13,395 nt of DNA. Source: Pseudomonadota bacterium. GTDB lineage: Bacteria; Pseudomonadota; Gammaproteobacteria; Burkholderiales; Ferrovaceae. Both the position numbers and the translations under genes were made by a program. Under the pieces are notes generated by a model. The model did not search any database and was not told the origin of the DNA. It saw only the letters and a list, made by a program, of their open reading frames with translations. Of this stretch, positions 1 through 6,581 are shown one piece after another. The DNA is taken from positions 1-13,395 of the forward strand of contig JAJYQG010000223.1 of assembly GCA_021794775.1 (NCBI GenBank), read 5' to 3'. The stretch's first letter is position 1, and every line of letters begins with the position of its first letter.

Positions 1-128
1 GTGACTGGCTTAAAACGCTGGCGCACTTGCGGCATTTGCCGGACCTGGTGGAACGCCTGCAGCATCTGGAAGCGGTTTTGCCAGAAGGCAAACCAACAAT
101 GAATCATCAGGACGAGGGAACATCATGA
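1..128 (+). CDS. lpxD: LpxD C-terminal end (partial)
   Basis: This is the last 41 codons of an open frame entering from the left edge; it is read from base 3 and stops with TGA at 126-128. The peptide begins [20 protein letters not shown] and has the short amphipathic helical tail typical of UDP-3-O-(3-hydroxyacyl)glucosamine N-acyltransferase. That enzyme adds the second (N-linked) hydroxyacyl chain in lipid A synthesis. The hexapeptide-repeat body lies outside the window. The stop overlaps the fabZ start as ATGA, and lpxD-fabZ-lpxA is a very conserved order. The assignment therefore rests on a short tail plus context. The last residues ([11 protein letters not shown]) look like an unstructured extension. 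Confidence 0.75.
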   Translation, partial: DWLKTLAHLRHLPDLVERLQHLEAVLPEGKPTMNHQDEGTS

Positions 129-580
129 GCGGAATGGATATCAATCAAATCATGGAGTACTTGCCGCACCGTTATCCATTTTTGCTGGTGGATCGTGTGC
201 TGGAGGTGGTGCCCGGAAAATCGATTGTGGCGCTTAAAAACGTAACCCGCAACGAGGAGTTTTTTCAGGGGCATTTCCCCCACCATCCAGTCATGCCAGG
301 GGTGCTGGTGATCGAGGCTCTGGCTCAGACCGCAGCTCTGTTGAGTTTCAAAACGGAGAATACCAAGCCGGATGGCAAGATCGTCACCTACTTTGTGGGG
401 ATAGACAATGCACGGTTTCGTAACCCGGTATTTCCGGGAGATCAATTGCGCCTTGAGGTTGAGTTGCTGCGTCACTCCTACAAAATATGGAAGTTTTCTG
501 CGCGTGCCATGGTCGAAGATCGTGTTGCAGCGCAAGCACAACTGATGTGTGCTGAAAAAAACCTGACGGAAGAGGCATGA
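125..580 (+). CDS. fabZ: 3-hydroxyacyl-ACP dehydratase FabZ
   Basis: This 151-residue protein matches the full length of FabZ, the cytoplasmic dehydratase that converts 3-hydroxyacyl-ACP to trans-2-enoyl-ACP in type II fatty acid elongation. The N-terminal [17 protein letters not shown] segment and the active-site block [20 protein letters not shown] (residues 49-68) are diagnostic. His50 and Glu64 correspond to the catalytic His/Glu pair of FabZ. The usual HFPGHP reads HFPHHP here (His53 instead of Gly), a mild variation. The ATG at 125 overlaps the lpxD stop (ATGA) and has a GAGGGA-like ribosome site a few bases upstream; a second ATG at 134 is less well placed. It competes with LpxA for the 3-hydroxyacyl-ACP pool, which explains why it sits between lpxD and lpxA. 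Confidence 0.96.
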   Translation: MSGMDINQIMEYLPHRYPFLLVDRVLEVVPGKSIVALKNVTRNEEFFQGHFPHHPVMPGVLVIEALAQTAALLSFKTENTKPDGKIVTYFVGIDNARFRNPVFPGDQLRLEVELLRHSYKIWKFSARAMVEDRVAAQAQLMCAEKNLTEEA

Positions 581-1368
581 CAGACAGCGTCGTGCCTCTG
601 CACCATCCGACGGCATTGATCCATCCCGATGCGTGGTTGGATGCCGATGTCAAGGTCGGGGCCTATAGCATCATCGGCCCCGGTGTCCGGATTGGGGCGG
701 GTACCGTGATCCAGGATCATGTGCGCATCAGCGGCAGAACGACCATTGGAGAGCGCAACCGCATTTACTCATTTTGTGCTTTGGGGGGTGACCCGCAGGA
801 CAAAAAGTTTCATGGTGAAGATGCTGCCCTCGACATCGGGCACGACAATAACATTCGCGAATTTTGCACCTTCAACATTGGCACGGCGGATGATGTGGGG
901 ATCACCCGTCTGGGTAGCCATAACTGGATCATGGCATATGTTCACCTGGCCCATGATTGCCAGGTGGGGAGCCATACCACCTTGGCCAACCATGCCACAT
1001 TAGCCGGACATGTTCACATTGGTGACTGGGTTACCTTGGGAGGTTTTGTCGGGGTTCATCAGTTTGTGCGCGTGGGGGCGCATAGTTTTATTGGCATCTC
1101 TGCTGTCATCACGCAGGATGTTCCGCCTTATCTCTTGGTGGCGGGCAATCCGGCAAAGCCCCATGGTATCAATACAGAAGGCTTGAAAAGAAGGGGTTTC
1201 ACGGTCGATGGAATCGAATCGCTGAAACGGGCGTATCGGACTCTGTATCGCTCCGGTTTATCCTTCGAGGAAGCACGTCAAAAGCTGGCCGATGATGCCC
1301 ACGACAAGCCGCACGTTACCAGGTTCCTGGAGTTTCTTGGGCAATCGACCCGCGGCATTCTGCGCTGA
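577..1368 (+). CDS. lpxA: UDP-GlcNAc O-acyltransferase LpxA
   Basis: This is the 263-residue first enzyme of lipid A synthesis; it transfers a 3-hydroxyacyl chain from ACP to the 3-OH of UDP-GlcNAc. E. coli LpxA has 262 residues. Hexapeptide repeats of the left-handed beta helix fill residues about 10-185 (e.g. [19 protein letters not shown]). They are followed by [28 protein letters not shown] and a C-terminal helical domain ending STRGILR. His126 in HLAHDC is the catalytic base (E. coli His125). Ile174 lies where E. coli has Gly173, the acyl-chain ruler, so a chain shorter than C14 is predicted. Asn100-Ile101 replace E. coli His99-Arg100. Start and fabZ stop overlap as ATGA, and GGAAGAGG lies directly upstream. 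Confidence 0.97.
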   Translation: MTDSVVPLHHPTALIHPDAWLDADVKVGAYSIIGPGVRIGAGTVIQDHVRISGRTTIGERNRIYSFCALGGDPQDKKFHGEDAALDIGHDNNIREFCTFNIGTADDVGITRLGSHNWIMAYVHLAHDCQVGSHTTLANHATLAGHVHIGDWVTLGGFVGVHQFVRVGAHSFIGISAVITQDVPPYLLVAGNPAKPHGINTEGLKRRGFTVDGIESLKRAYRTLYRSGLSFEEARQKLADDAHDKPHVTRFLEFLGQSTRGILR

Positions 1369-1370
1369 CC

Positions 1371-2507
1371 ATGCGGATTGGCATTGTGGCAGGTGAAGCA
1401 TCCGGGGACTTGCTTGGGGCCTCGTTCATGCGCGCCATTCTTTCGCGTTACCCACATGCTCGATTTGAGGGAATAGCTGGGCCGCGCATGCAGGCTTTGG
1501 GGGCGCGCTCGCTTTATCCCATGGATGCATTGGCGGTGCGGGGTTATGCAGAAGTGTTGCGTTCTTTGCCTCGATTGCTGTGGATGCGCCACATGTTGAA
1601 GCGATATTTCTTGCACGCTCCTCCTGATTGCTTTGTCGGGATCGATGCGCCCGATTTTAACCTGGGTCTGGAATTTGCCCTGAAACGCGGCGGGATTCCT
1701 ACGCTTCAGGTCGTGGCGCCTACGGTGTGGGCTTGGCGTGCGGATCGATTGCCGGGCATTCGTCGTGCCGTGAGCGGTGTCTTATCCATTTTCCCTTTCG
1801 AAAAACCGATATTTGAGCAAGCAGGCATTCCTCTAACCTATGTGGGGCATCCTCTGGTGCAGCAACTTCCTGTTCCTGATCGAGAGCAGGCCAAGTCGTC
1901 GTTGGGCATGAGCCCAGACCATTGCTGGGTGGCGCTGTTGCCCGGCAGCCGACGCTCCGAACTGGAGTACCATGGGCCTCTCTTCCTTGAAGTGGCGCGG
2001 CGCATTCATGAAAATGCGCCCCAAGTGCGCTTTGTCGTGCCCTTGATCAATCCGCCGACCCGAAAATTGTTTGAACAACAAAGACAGCTTGCGCGTTATG
2101 CCCGTCTGCCCATCCGGATCCTGGATGAGGATGGTTCGCGCGTGCTCGCTGCGGCTGATGCTGCGCTGGTGGCTTCAGGGACGGCTACGCTGGAAGCGGC
2201 GTTACTGGAATGTCCCATGATACTGACCTATCGCTTGTCGGGGCTTACCGCGTGGTTGTTTCGACGCAAACGGGTGTCGCGCTTTGTCGGGTTGCCGAAC
2301 ATCATTCTGGGACGGGAGGTGGTGCCGGAAATTTTGCAAGAGGAGGCTACGGCGGAACGGCTAAGCGAAGAACTGGCTCATTTGCTGAAAGATGCGAGTC
2401 GGCGTTCCGAAATGGTCAAAGCGTTTCGCAGCATTCGCAACGAGCTCGAGGCTGATGTCACGGCGGGAATGCTGGCAGGGTTTGAGCAGGCGCGTCATGC
2501 AACCTGA
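1371..2507 (+). CDS. lpxB: Lipid-A-disaccharide synthase LpxB
   Basis: This 378-residue GT19 glycosyltransferase joins UDP-2,3-diacylglucosamine and lipid X to give the beta-1,6 lipid A disaccharide at the inner membrane (E. coli LpxB has 382 residues). The N-terminal GEASGDLLGA (8-17), IDAPDFN (91-97), PTVWAWR (117-123), YVGHPL (157-162), LPGSRRSE (190-197) and SGTATLEAAL (269-278) are the family signatures in the expected order. The ATG begins 2 nt after the lpxA stop with no clear ribosome site, suggesting translational coupling. Its 3' end overlaps rnhB by 11 nt. Nothing looks truncated. Confidence 0.97.
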   Translation: MRIGIVAGEASGDLLGASFMRAILSRYPHARFEGIAGPRMQALGARSLYPMDALAVRGYAEVLRSLPRLLWMRHMLKRYFLHAPPDCFVGIDAPDFNLGLEFALKRGGIPTLQVVAPTVWAWRADRLPGIRRAVSGVLSIFPFEKPIFEQAGIPLTYVGHPLVQQLPVPDREQAKSSLGMSPDHCWVALLPGSRRSELEYHGPLFLEVARRIHENAPQVRFVVPLINPPTRKLFEQQRQLARYARLPIRILDEDGSRVLAAADAALVASGTATLEAALLECPMILTYRLSGLTAWLFRRKRVSRFVGLPNIILGREVVPEILQEEATAERLSEELAHLLKDASRRSEMVKAFRSIRNELEADVTAGMLAGFEQARHAT

Positions 2508-3102
2508 TCGATGCTACCGCAGGCAAGACCTGCTGCCGTCGATTCCCGCCGGCGCTTGCGGGGTGGATGAAGCTGGGCGTGGCCCCTTGGCCGGACCGGT
2601 GATGGCAGCGGCTGTGATGGTGACCGATCAGGATCTGAGTTGGGTGCGAGATTCCAAACAGGTGTCACCCGCCCAAAGAATGCGATGGGCGGACCGCATC
2701 CGCCAAGAAATGCCTTATGCCGTCGCCAGCGCCTCCGCAGAAGAGGTTGACCGGTTGAACATTTTTCAGGCAACCCTGCTGGCCATGCGGCGTGCGGTGA
2801 ATGCCCTGTCGGTTATGCCTTCCGGATTGTGGGTGGATGGGCTCCATGCGCCATCCATGGATTTGCCGACCTGCGCCGTGGTCCAGGGGGACCAACGGAT
2901 GGGTATCATTTCGGCGGCGTCCATTTTGGCGAAGGTGGCCCGAGATGAGTATATGGTGCAACTGGCCAGTACCTTTCCTGAGTATGGATTTGAGCGTCAC
3001 AAGGGTTATGGCAGCGCATTCCATCTCGACGCTTTACGGCGCCATGGACCTTGTGCGGAACATCGGCGCAGCTTTGAACCTCTGAAGTCTGCCCTTCGAT
3101 GA
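2497..3102 (+). CDS. rnhB: Ribonuclease HII
   Basis: This 201-residue enzyme removes ribonucleotides and RNA primers from RNA/DNA hybrids (E. coli RnhB has 198 residues). The N-terminal GVDEAGRGPLAGPV (22-35) supplies acidic residues Asp24 and Glu25. LWVDG (Asp114) and ASILAKVARDEYM (Asp150) supply the other metal ligands. The C-terminal HKGYGSAFHLDALRRHGPC is a typical RNase HII tail. The frame is open upstream to 2392, but the ATG at 2497 is chosen because the protein then has family length and GAGCAGG lies 6 nt upstream. This start overlaps lpxB by 11 nt. The lpxB-rnhB pairing is widespread in proteobacteria. Confidence 0.95.
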   Translation: MQPDRCYRRQDLLPSIPAGACGVDEAGRGPLAGPVMAAAVMVTDQDLSWVRDSKQVSPAQRMRWADRIRQEMPYAVASASAEEVDRLNIFQATLLAMRRAVNALSVMPSGLWVDGLHAPSMDLPTCAVVQGDQRMGIISAASILAKVARDEYMVQLASTFPEYGFERHKGYGSAFHLDALRRHGPCAEHRRSFEPLKSALR

Positions 3103-3902
3103 GTCAGGATAAACCCGCCATGGCGCGATGGTTGCGTGTTTGGCAGCATCTGGTCCATTCGGCGCATCAGCGCCAGAAGGATCGTCGAACGGTTCTGGAA
3201 GGAATTCATCTGTTGCAGGTCTATCAGGCAACAGGGAAATTGCCTTTATGCTGGTTTGTGGACGGGCAGCGGGTGGGTCATGCTGAAATTCAAGCGTTGA
3301 TGGCGTTCCCTGGTTGGCCCGAGCCCTGGATCCTGGAGTCTTCCGAGTTTGAGCGTTGTTCGGGTCTTCAATCCCCCGTGGGGGTTGCCGCACTGATCGA
3401 CTGGCCGGCTTCTTCCGGTAAAGTCTTGCCCAGCAATGGAGGTTGCCTGGTGCTTGACCGCTTGCAGGATCCGGGCAACGTGGGCACCCTGATCCGTTCT
3501 GCCGTTGCGGCGGGTTTACGTCAGGTGGTACTGGGTCAAGGCTCGGTTCAAGGATGGTCCCCGAAAGTGTTGCGGGCAGCCATGGGGGCCCATTTTCATG
3601 TCGTGCTGCATGAAAACGTAAGACTCCCATCTTGGTTGGACGCCTATCAGGGGCGCATTGTCGGCGCCCTGCGTGAAGCGGCGCGACCTTATGACACGGT
3701 GGATATGACGGGTAACGTGGCACTGGTCGTAGGTCACGAAGGGAGCGGCTTGTCTCAGGACATCGTGGAGCGGTTGCATGAAAGGGTTTTCATTCCGATG
3801 GAACCTTCGGTGGAGTCCCTGAATGCTGCGGTTGCAGGATCGGTTTTGCTGTTTGAACGGCAGCGTCAACAACGTGGCCAGACCTCGGGAGACTTGGCGT
3901 GA
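3099..3902 (+). CDS. TrmH-family (SPOUT) RNA 2'-O-methyltransferase
   Basis: This 267-residue SAM-dependent methyltransferase is of the SpoU/TrmH class, most likely acting on 23S rRNA like RlmB or TsnR. An N-terminal substrate-binding domain (about 1-105, with RRTVLEGIHLLQ resembling the L30e-like fold and SPVGVAAL at its end) precedes the knotted catalytic domain. The three SPOUT motifs are visible: LDRLQDPGNVGTLIRSA (119-135), VVGHEGSGLS (210-219, where most relatives have Asn or Ser instead of His213) and IPMEPSVESLNAAVAGS (232-248). The start overlaps the rnhB stop as ATGA. A methyltransferase gene directly after rnhB is, from memory, a betaproteobacterial arrangement. The exact target nucleotide cannot be told from sequence alone, so no gene symbol is given. 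Confidence 0.9.
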   Translation: MSQDKPAMARWLRVWQHLVHSAHQRQKDRRTVLEGIHLLQVYQATGKLPLCWFVDGQRVGHAEIQALMAFPGWPEPWILESSEFERCSGLQSPVGVAALIDWPASSGKVLPSNGGCLVLDRLQDPGNVGTLIRSAVAAGLRQVVLGQGSVQGWSPKVLRAAMGAHFHVVLHENVRLPSWLDAYQGRIVGALREAARPYDTVDMTGNVALVVGHEGSGLSQDIVERLHERVFIPMEPSVESLNAAVAGSVLLFERQRQQRGQTSGDLA

Positions 3903-4762
3903 AACGCATTGCTTTGTTGGGCATCGGCCTGATGGGAAACCCGGTTGCTCGACGTCTTTTGGCGGCGGGAATGCATCTGACGGTGTGGAATCGCACCTTC
4001 GAGAAAGCGGAGGCATTGCGTCCTGCCGGGGCGCAGGTAGCGGCAACAGCACAGGAAGCTGTGCGGGATGCTGAGATCATCCTCTGTTTGCTGGCCAACG
4101 GTCCGGTGGTGAGTGCCGTGCTGGACGAGGTGATGGATGCCTTGAGCGAGACGGCGTTATGGCTGGATATGAGTTCCATTCCCCCTGCAACCGCGCGTCA
4201 ACATGCGCATAGGCTTGCCGAACGGGGTATCCAGGCCCTGGATGCGCCGGTCTCGGGAGGGGTGGCGGGGGCCTCGGAAGGGACACTGGCCATCATGGTG
4301 GGCGGCGCTGCATCTGCTTTTGCGAGGGCGGAAGCGGTGTTCGGTGCGCTGGGGCGGGCCACCCATGTCGGACCGGCCGGTACGGGATCGTTGACCAAGC
4401 TGGCCAACCAGATGATTGTCGGGGGAACCATCGGTATCGTCGCCGAGGCGCTGTTGTTGGCTGAAGCAGGAGGGGCTGATCCCGTTGCGGTGCGTCAAGC
4501 CATACGAGGTGGGTTTGCCGAAAGCAGAATTCTTGATCTGCATGGCGAGCGCATGGTAACAGCCGATTTTATGCCGGGAGCACGTTGCGCGACCCAGCTC
4601 AAGGACTTGGACTCAGCGCTGGATGTCGCCCGCGAGCTCAATATGACCTTGCCTCTGACCGAAAGCGTCGATGGCCTGTACCGGAATTTTGTGGCACAGG
4701 GTGGTGGAGACCTGGATCACAGCGCATTATGGTTGGCACTCAAATCACGCCAGACCCGCTGA
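3899..4762 (+). CDS. NADP-type beta-hydroxyacid dehydrogenase, GarR/GlxR-like
   Basis: This 287-residue enzyme belongs to the 3-hydroxyisobutyrate / tartronate semialdehyde reductase family. The Rossmann loop GIGLMG (8-13) is followed by VWNRT (29-33), where Asn31-Arg32 suggest NADPH over NADH. DAPVSGG (115-121) is the substrate loop, and Lys167 in GTGSLTKLANQ is the catalytic lysine. AIRGGFAESRILD (201-213) and DHSAL (273-277) resemble GarR/GlxR, but glyoxylate or succinate semialdehyde reductase remains possible. The start is GTG at 3899, overlapping the upstream stop as GTGA, with GGGAG 7 nt before. It is therefore translated as the last gene of the lpx-rnhB chain although its chemistry fits the C1/C2 unit that follows 118 nt later. 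Family sure, substrate uncertain. Confidence 0.88.
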   Translation: MKRIALLGIGLMGNPVARRLLAAGMHLTVWNRTFEKAEALRPAGAQVAATAQEAVRDAEIILCLLANGPVVSAVLDEVMDALSETALWLDMSSIPPATARQHAHRLAERGIQALDAPVSGGVAGASEGTLAIMVGGAASAFARAEAVFGALGRATHVGPAGTGSLTKLANQMIVGGTIGIVAEALLLAEAGGADPVAVRQAIRGGFAESRILDLHGERMVTADFMPGARCATQLKDLDSALDVARELNMTLPLTESVDGLYRNFVAQGGGDLDHSALWLALKSRQTR

Positions 4763-4789
4763 GGTCTCTGACCCAGAGAGGGTTGGTTG

Positions 4790-4818
4790 GGGACAAAAGG
4801 GCGTGATTTGGCTATAAT
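4790..4818 (+). promoter_or_regulatory. Sigma70-like promoter for the 4881-8752 operon
   Basis: A perfect TATAAT lies at 4813-4818, 17 nt after GGGACA (4790-4795, four of six matches to TTGACA). The expected start of transcription is near 4825, giving a leader of about 55 nt. That leader contains a possible 6-bp hairpin (4839-4844 with 4853-4858) and a GAGG ribosome site at 4869-4872, 8 nt before the ATG. The 118-nt gap holds no gene. The promoter suggests that the three-gene unit downstream can be expressed independently of the lpx chain. Confidence 0.6.
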
Positions 4819-4880
4819 CGTCGTTTCGTTTTCAATGCCTTTCCGTTTCTTCGGGAAGCCAAACCCGTGAGGCCATATCC

Positions 4881-6566
4881 ATGGAAAATCAAGCTGTTCC
4901 TGCCGCTGAGTCCGATACTACCCTGACTGGGGGGCAAATCGTAGCCAAGATGTTGAAGCAGGAAGGGGTGAAACATGTTTTCACCATTTCAGGCGGACAT
5001 ATCATCGACATCTACAACGGTTGCCTTGATGAAGGGATTCGCATCGTCGATGTGCGTCACGAACAGGTGGCGGCTCATGCCGCGGATGCTGCGGCTCGCA
5101 TTACTGGGGGGATCGGTTGTGCGGTGGTGACTGCAGGTCCGGGTACCACCGATGCTGTAACCGGGGTGGCCAATGCATTCCGAGCTGAAAGTCCGATGTT
5201 GCTCATAGGCGGCGGGGGACCTTTGAAACAGTACCGCATGGGGGCTTTGCAGGATTTGCCCCATGTGGCCATGATGAATCCAATCACCAAATTCTCGTCG
5301 ACGGTGATGACCACCGAGCGTTGTGCCGAAATGATGGGGCAATCCATTCGTGAAATGTTTCACGGGGCGCCTGGACCAGGCTACCTGGAAATTCCTCACG
5401 ATGTGCTGGATGCCCGTGTGGATGCGTCCAAGGTTCGGATTCCCGTTAATTATCGCGTGAAAGGCGAATTCATCGGTGATCCCAATGAAATTGCGCGGGC
5501 AGCAGAAGCCTTGGCAAAAGCCGAGCGTCCGGTGGCTTTGTTTGGGACGCAAGCGCGGACCTGTCGTGCCCACGATGCTATCGATCGCATGGCACGCCAC
5601 TTCAACATGCCGATCTACGTCAATGGCGCTGCTCGAGGAACGTTGCCACGCAACCATCCCTACGGATTCATGCCGTCGCGCAAGACAGCCTTTGAACAGG
5701 CGGATGTTATCCTTCTGGCCGGAACGCCGCTGGATTTTCGCATGGGCTACGGGCGCCGCTTGAACCCCAAAGCCACCATCATCATCTTGGACATGGATTA
5801 TCGCAACGTCGGTTACAACCGCGATTTCGATATGGGTCTCGTGGGCAACATACGCGCGGTGGTTAACGCCATGTGCGAAGCTTCTGCCGGTGATGTGGCG
5901 CGCCGTCACGACCCATTTCTGGATATGCTGCGAGCGGAAGAAGCCCGGTCGGAAGGGAAAAACCGCGCCATCATCGATGCCAATGCGACGCCCATTCATC
6001 CTATTCGCCTGGTGCATGAAATCAACGAGTTTTTGCTGGAAGATACCGTATACATAGGCGATGGTGGCGATATCGTGACTTTCTCTGGCTCGGTGGTGCG
6101 TCCTCAAAAACCCGGAGGTTGGATGGACCCCGGACCCTTGGGAACTTTGGGTGTGGGCACCGGCTTTGCCCTGGCCTCGAAGCTGCTGCAACCCGAGCGG
6201 GATGTGGTGGTGCTGTTTGGTGATGGCTCTTTTGGTTTGACGGGCTTTGATTTCGAAACCATGGTGCGCAACAAACTGCCCTTTGTGGGGGTGATTGGCA
6301 ACAATGCATCCTGGAACCAGATTCGATATGGCCAGGCGCGCAAGTATGGTGCTGAGCGTGGCGATGTCGGCAATATCCTGGAAGATGTACGCTTCGATCG
6401 TTTTGCCGAAGCCATGGGTGGGTTTGGCATTCGGGTCACGGATCCGGCGGATATTCGTCAAGCACTTGAGAAAGCTAGAGATTCTGGAAAACCTGCTTTG
6501 GTGGATGTGGTGATTGATCGCGAGAAATACTCCAGCGGGACGATGAACCAGACCATGTACAAATAA
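4881..6566 (+). CDS. ThDP-dependent acyl-CoA lyase/decarboxylase (oxalyl-CoA decarboxylase / HACL-like)
   Basis: This 561-residue enzyme has the three-domain layout of ThDP enzymes. The PYR domain has cofactor-activating Glu61 in VRHEQ and VVTAGPGTTDAVTG at 82-95. The central domain covers about 200-335. The PP domain has the ThDP/Mg motif from GDGSFG (447-452) to NN (474-475). It retains the activating Glu, so it is not a glyoxylate carboligase, which lacks it. MGALQDLPHV (120-129) resembles the MGAFQEFPQV stretch of human 2-hydroxyacyl-CoA lyase more than the GDYEEMDQ stretch of Oxalobacter oxalyl-CoA decarboxylase. Its partner genes (formyl-CoA transferase-like and formyl-THF enzyme) argue that formyl-CoA is product or substrate. 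Plausible roles are decarboxylation of oxalyl-CoA or cleavage/formation of a 2-hydroxyacyl-CoA. Acetolactate synthase is a less likely alternative: no small subunit is nearby. Confidence 0.8.
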   Translation: MENQAVPAAESDTTLTGGQIVAKMLKQEGVKHVFTISGGHIIDIYNGCLDEGIRIVDVRHEQVAAHAADAAARITGGIGCAVVTAGPGTTDAVTGVANAFRAESPMLLIGGGGPLKQYRMGALQDLPHVAMMNPITKFSSTVMTTERCAEMMGQSIREMFHGAPGPGYLEIPHDVLDARVDASKVRIPVNYRVKGEFIGDPNEIARAAEALAKAERPVALFGTQARTCRAHDAIDRMARHFNMPIYVNGAARGTLPRNHPYGFMPSRKTAFEQADVILLAGTPLDFRMGYGRRLNPKATIIILDMDYRNVGYNRDFDMGLVGNIRAVVNAMCEASAGDVARRHDPFLDMLRAEEARSEGKNRAIIDANATPIHPIRLVHEINEFLLEDTVYIGDGGDIVTFSGSVVRPQKPGGWMDPGPLGTLGVGTGFALASKLLQPERDVVVLFGDGSFGLTGFDFETMVRNKLPFVGVIGNNASWNQIRYGQARKYGAERGDVGNILEDVRFDRFAEAMGGFGIRVTDPADIRQALEKARDSGKPALVDVVIDREKYSSGTMNQTMYK

Positions 6567-6581
6567 GGCAGGGTGATATTC

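Noticed and set aside
2392..2496. Upstream extension of rnhB (35 extra codons)
   Set aside because: It lies wholly within lpxB, has no RNase HII-like sequence and would make the protein longer than the family; the ATG at 2497 has a better ribosome site.
3034..3723. A 229-codon antisense frame over the methyltransferase gene
   Set aside because: Pro/Arg-rich composition without conserved pattern, opposite a gene with all three SPOUT motifs.
4765..4779. Hairpin TCTCTG-acc-CAGAGA just after the reductase stop as a terminator
   Set aside because: The stem is only 6 bp and is followed by a G-rich stretch rather than a T run, so it does not qualify as an intrinsic terminator.
4881..6566. Glyoxylate carboligase (Gcl), suggested by the neighbouring tartronate semialdehyde reductase-like gene
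   Set aside because: Gcl lacks the cofactor-activating Glu, which is present here as Glu61, and the GALQDLPH loop and C-terminus do not resemble Gcl.
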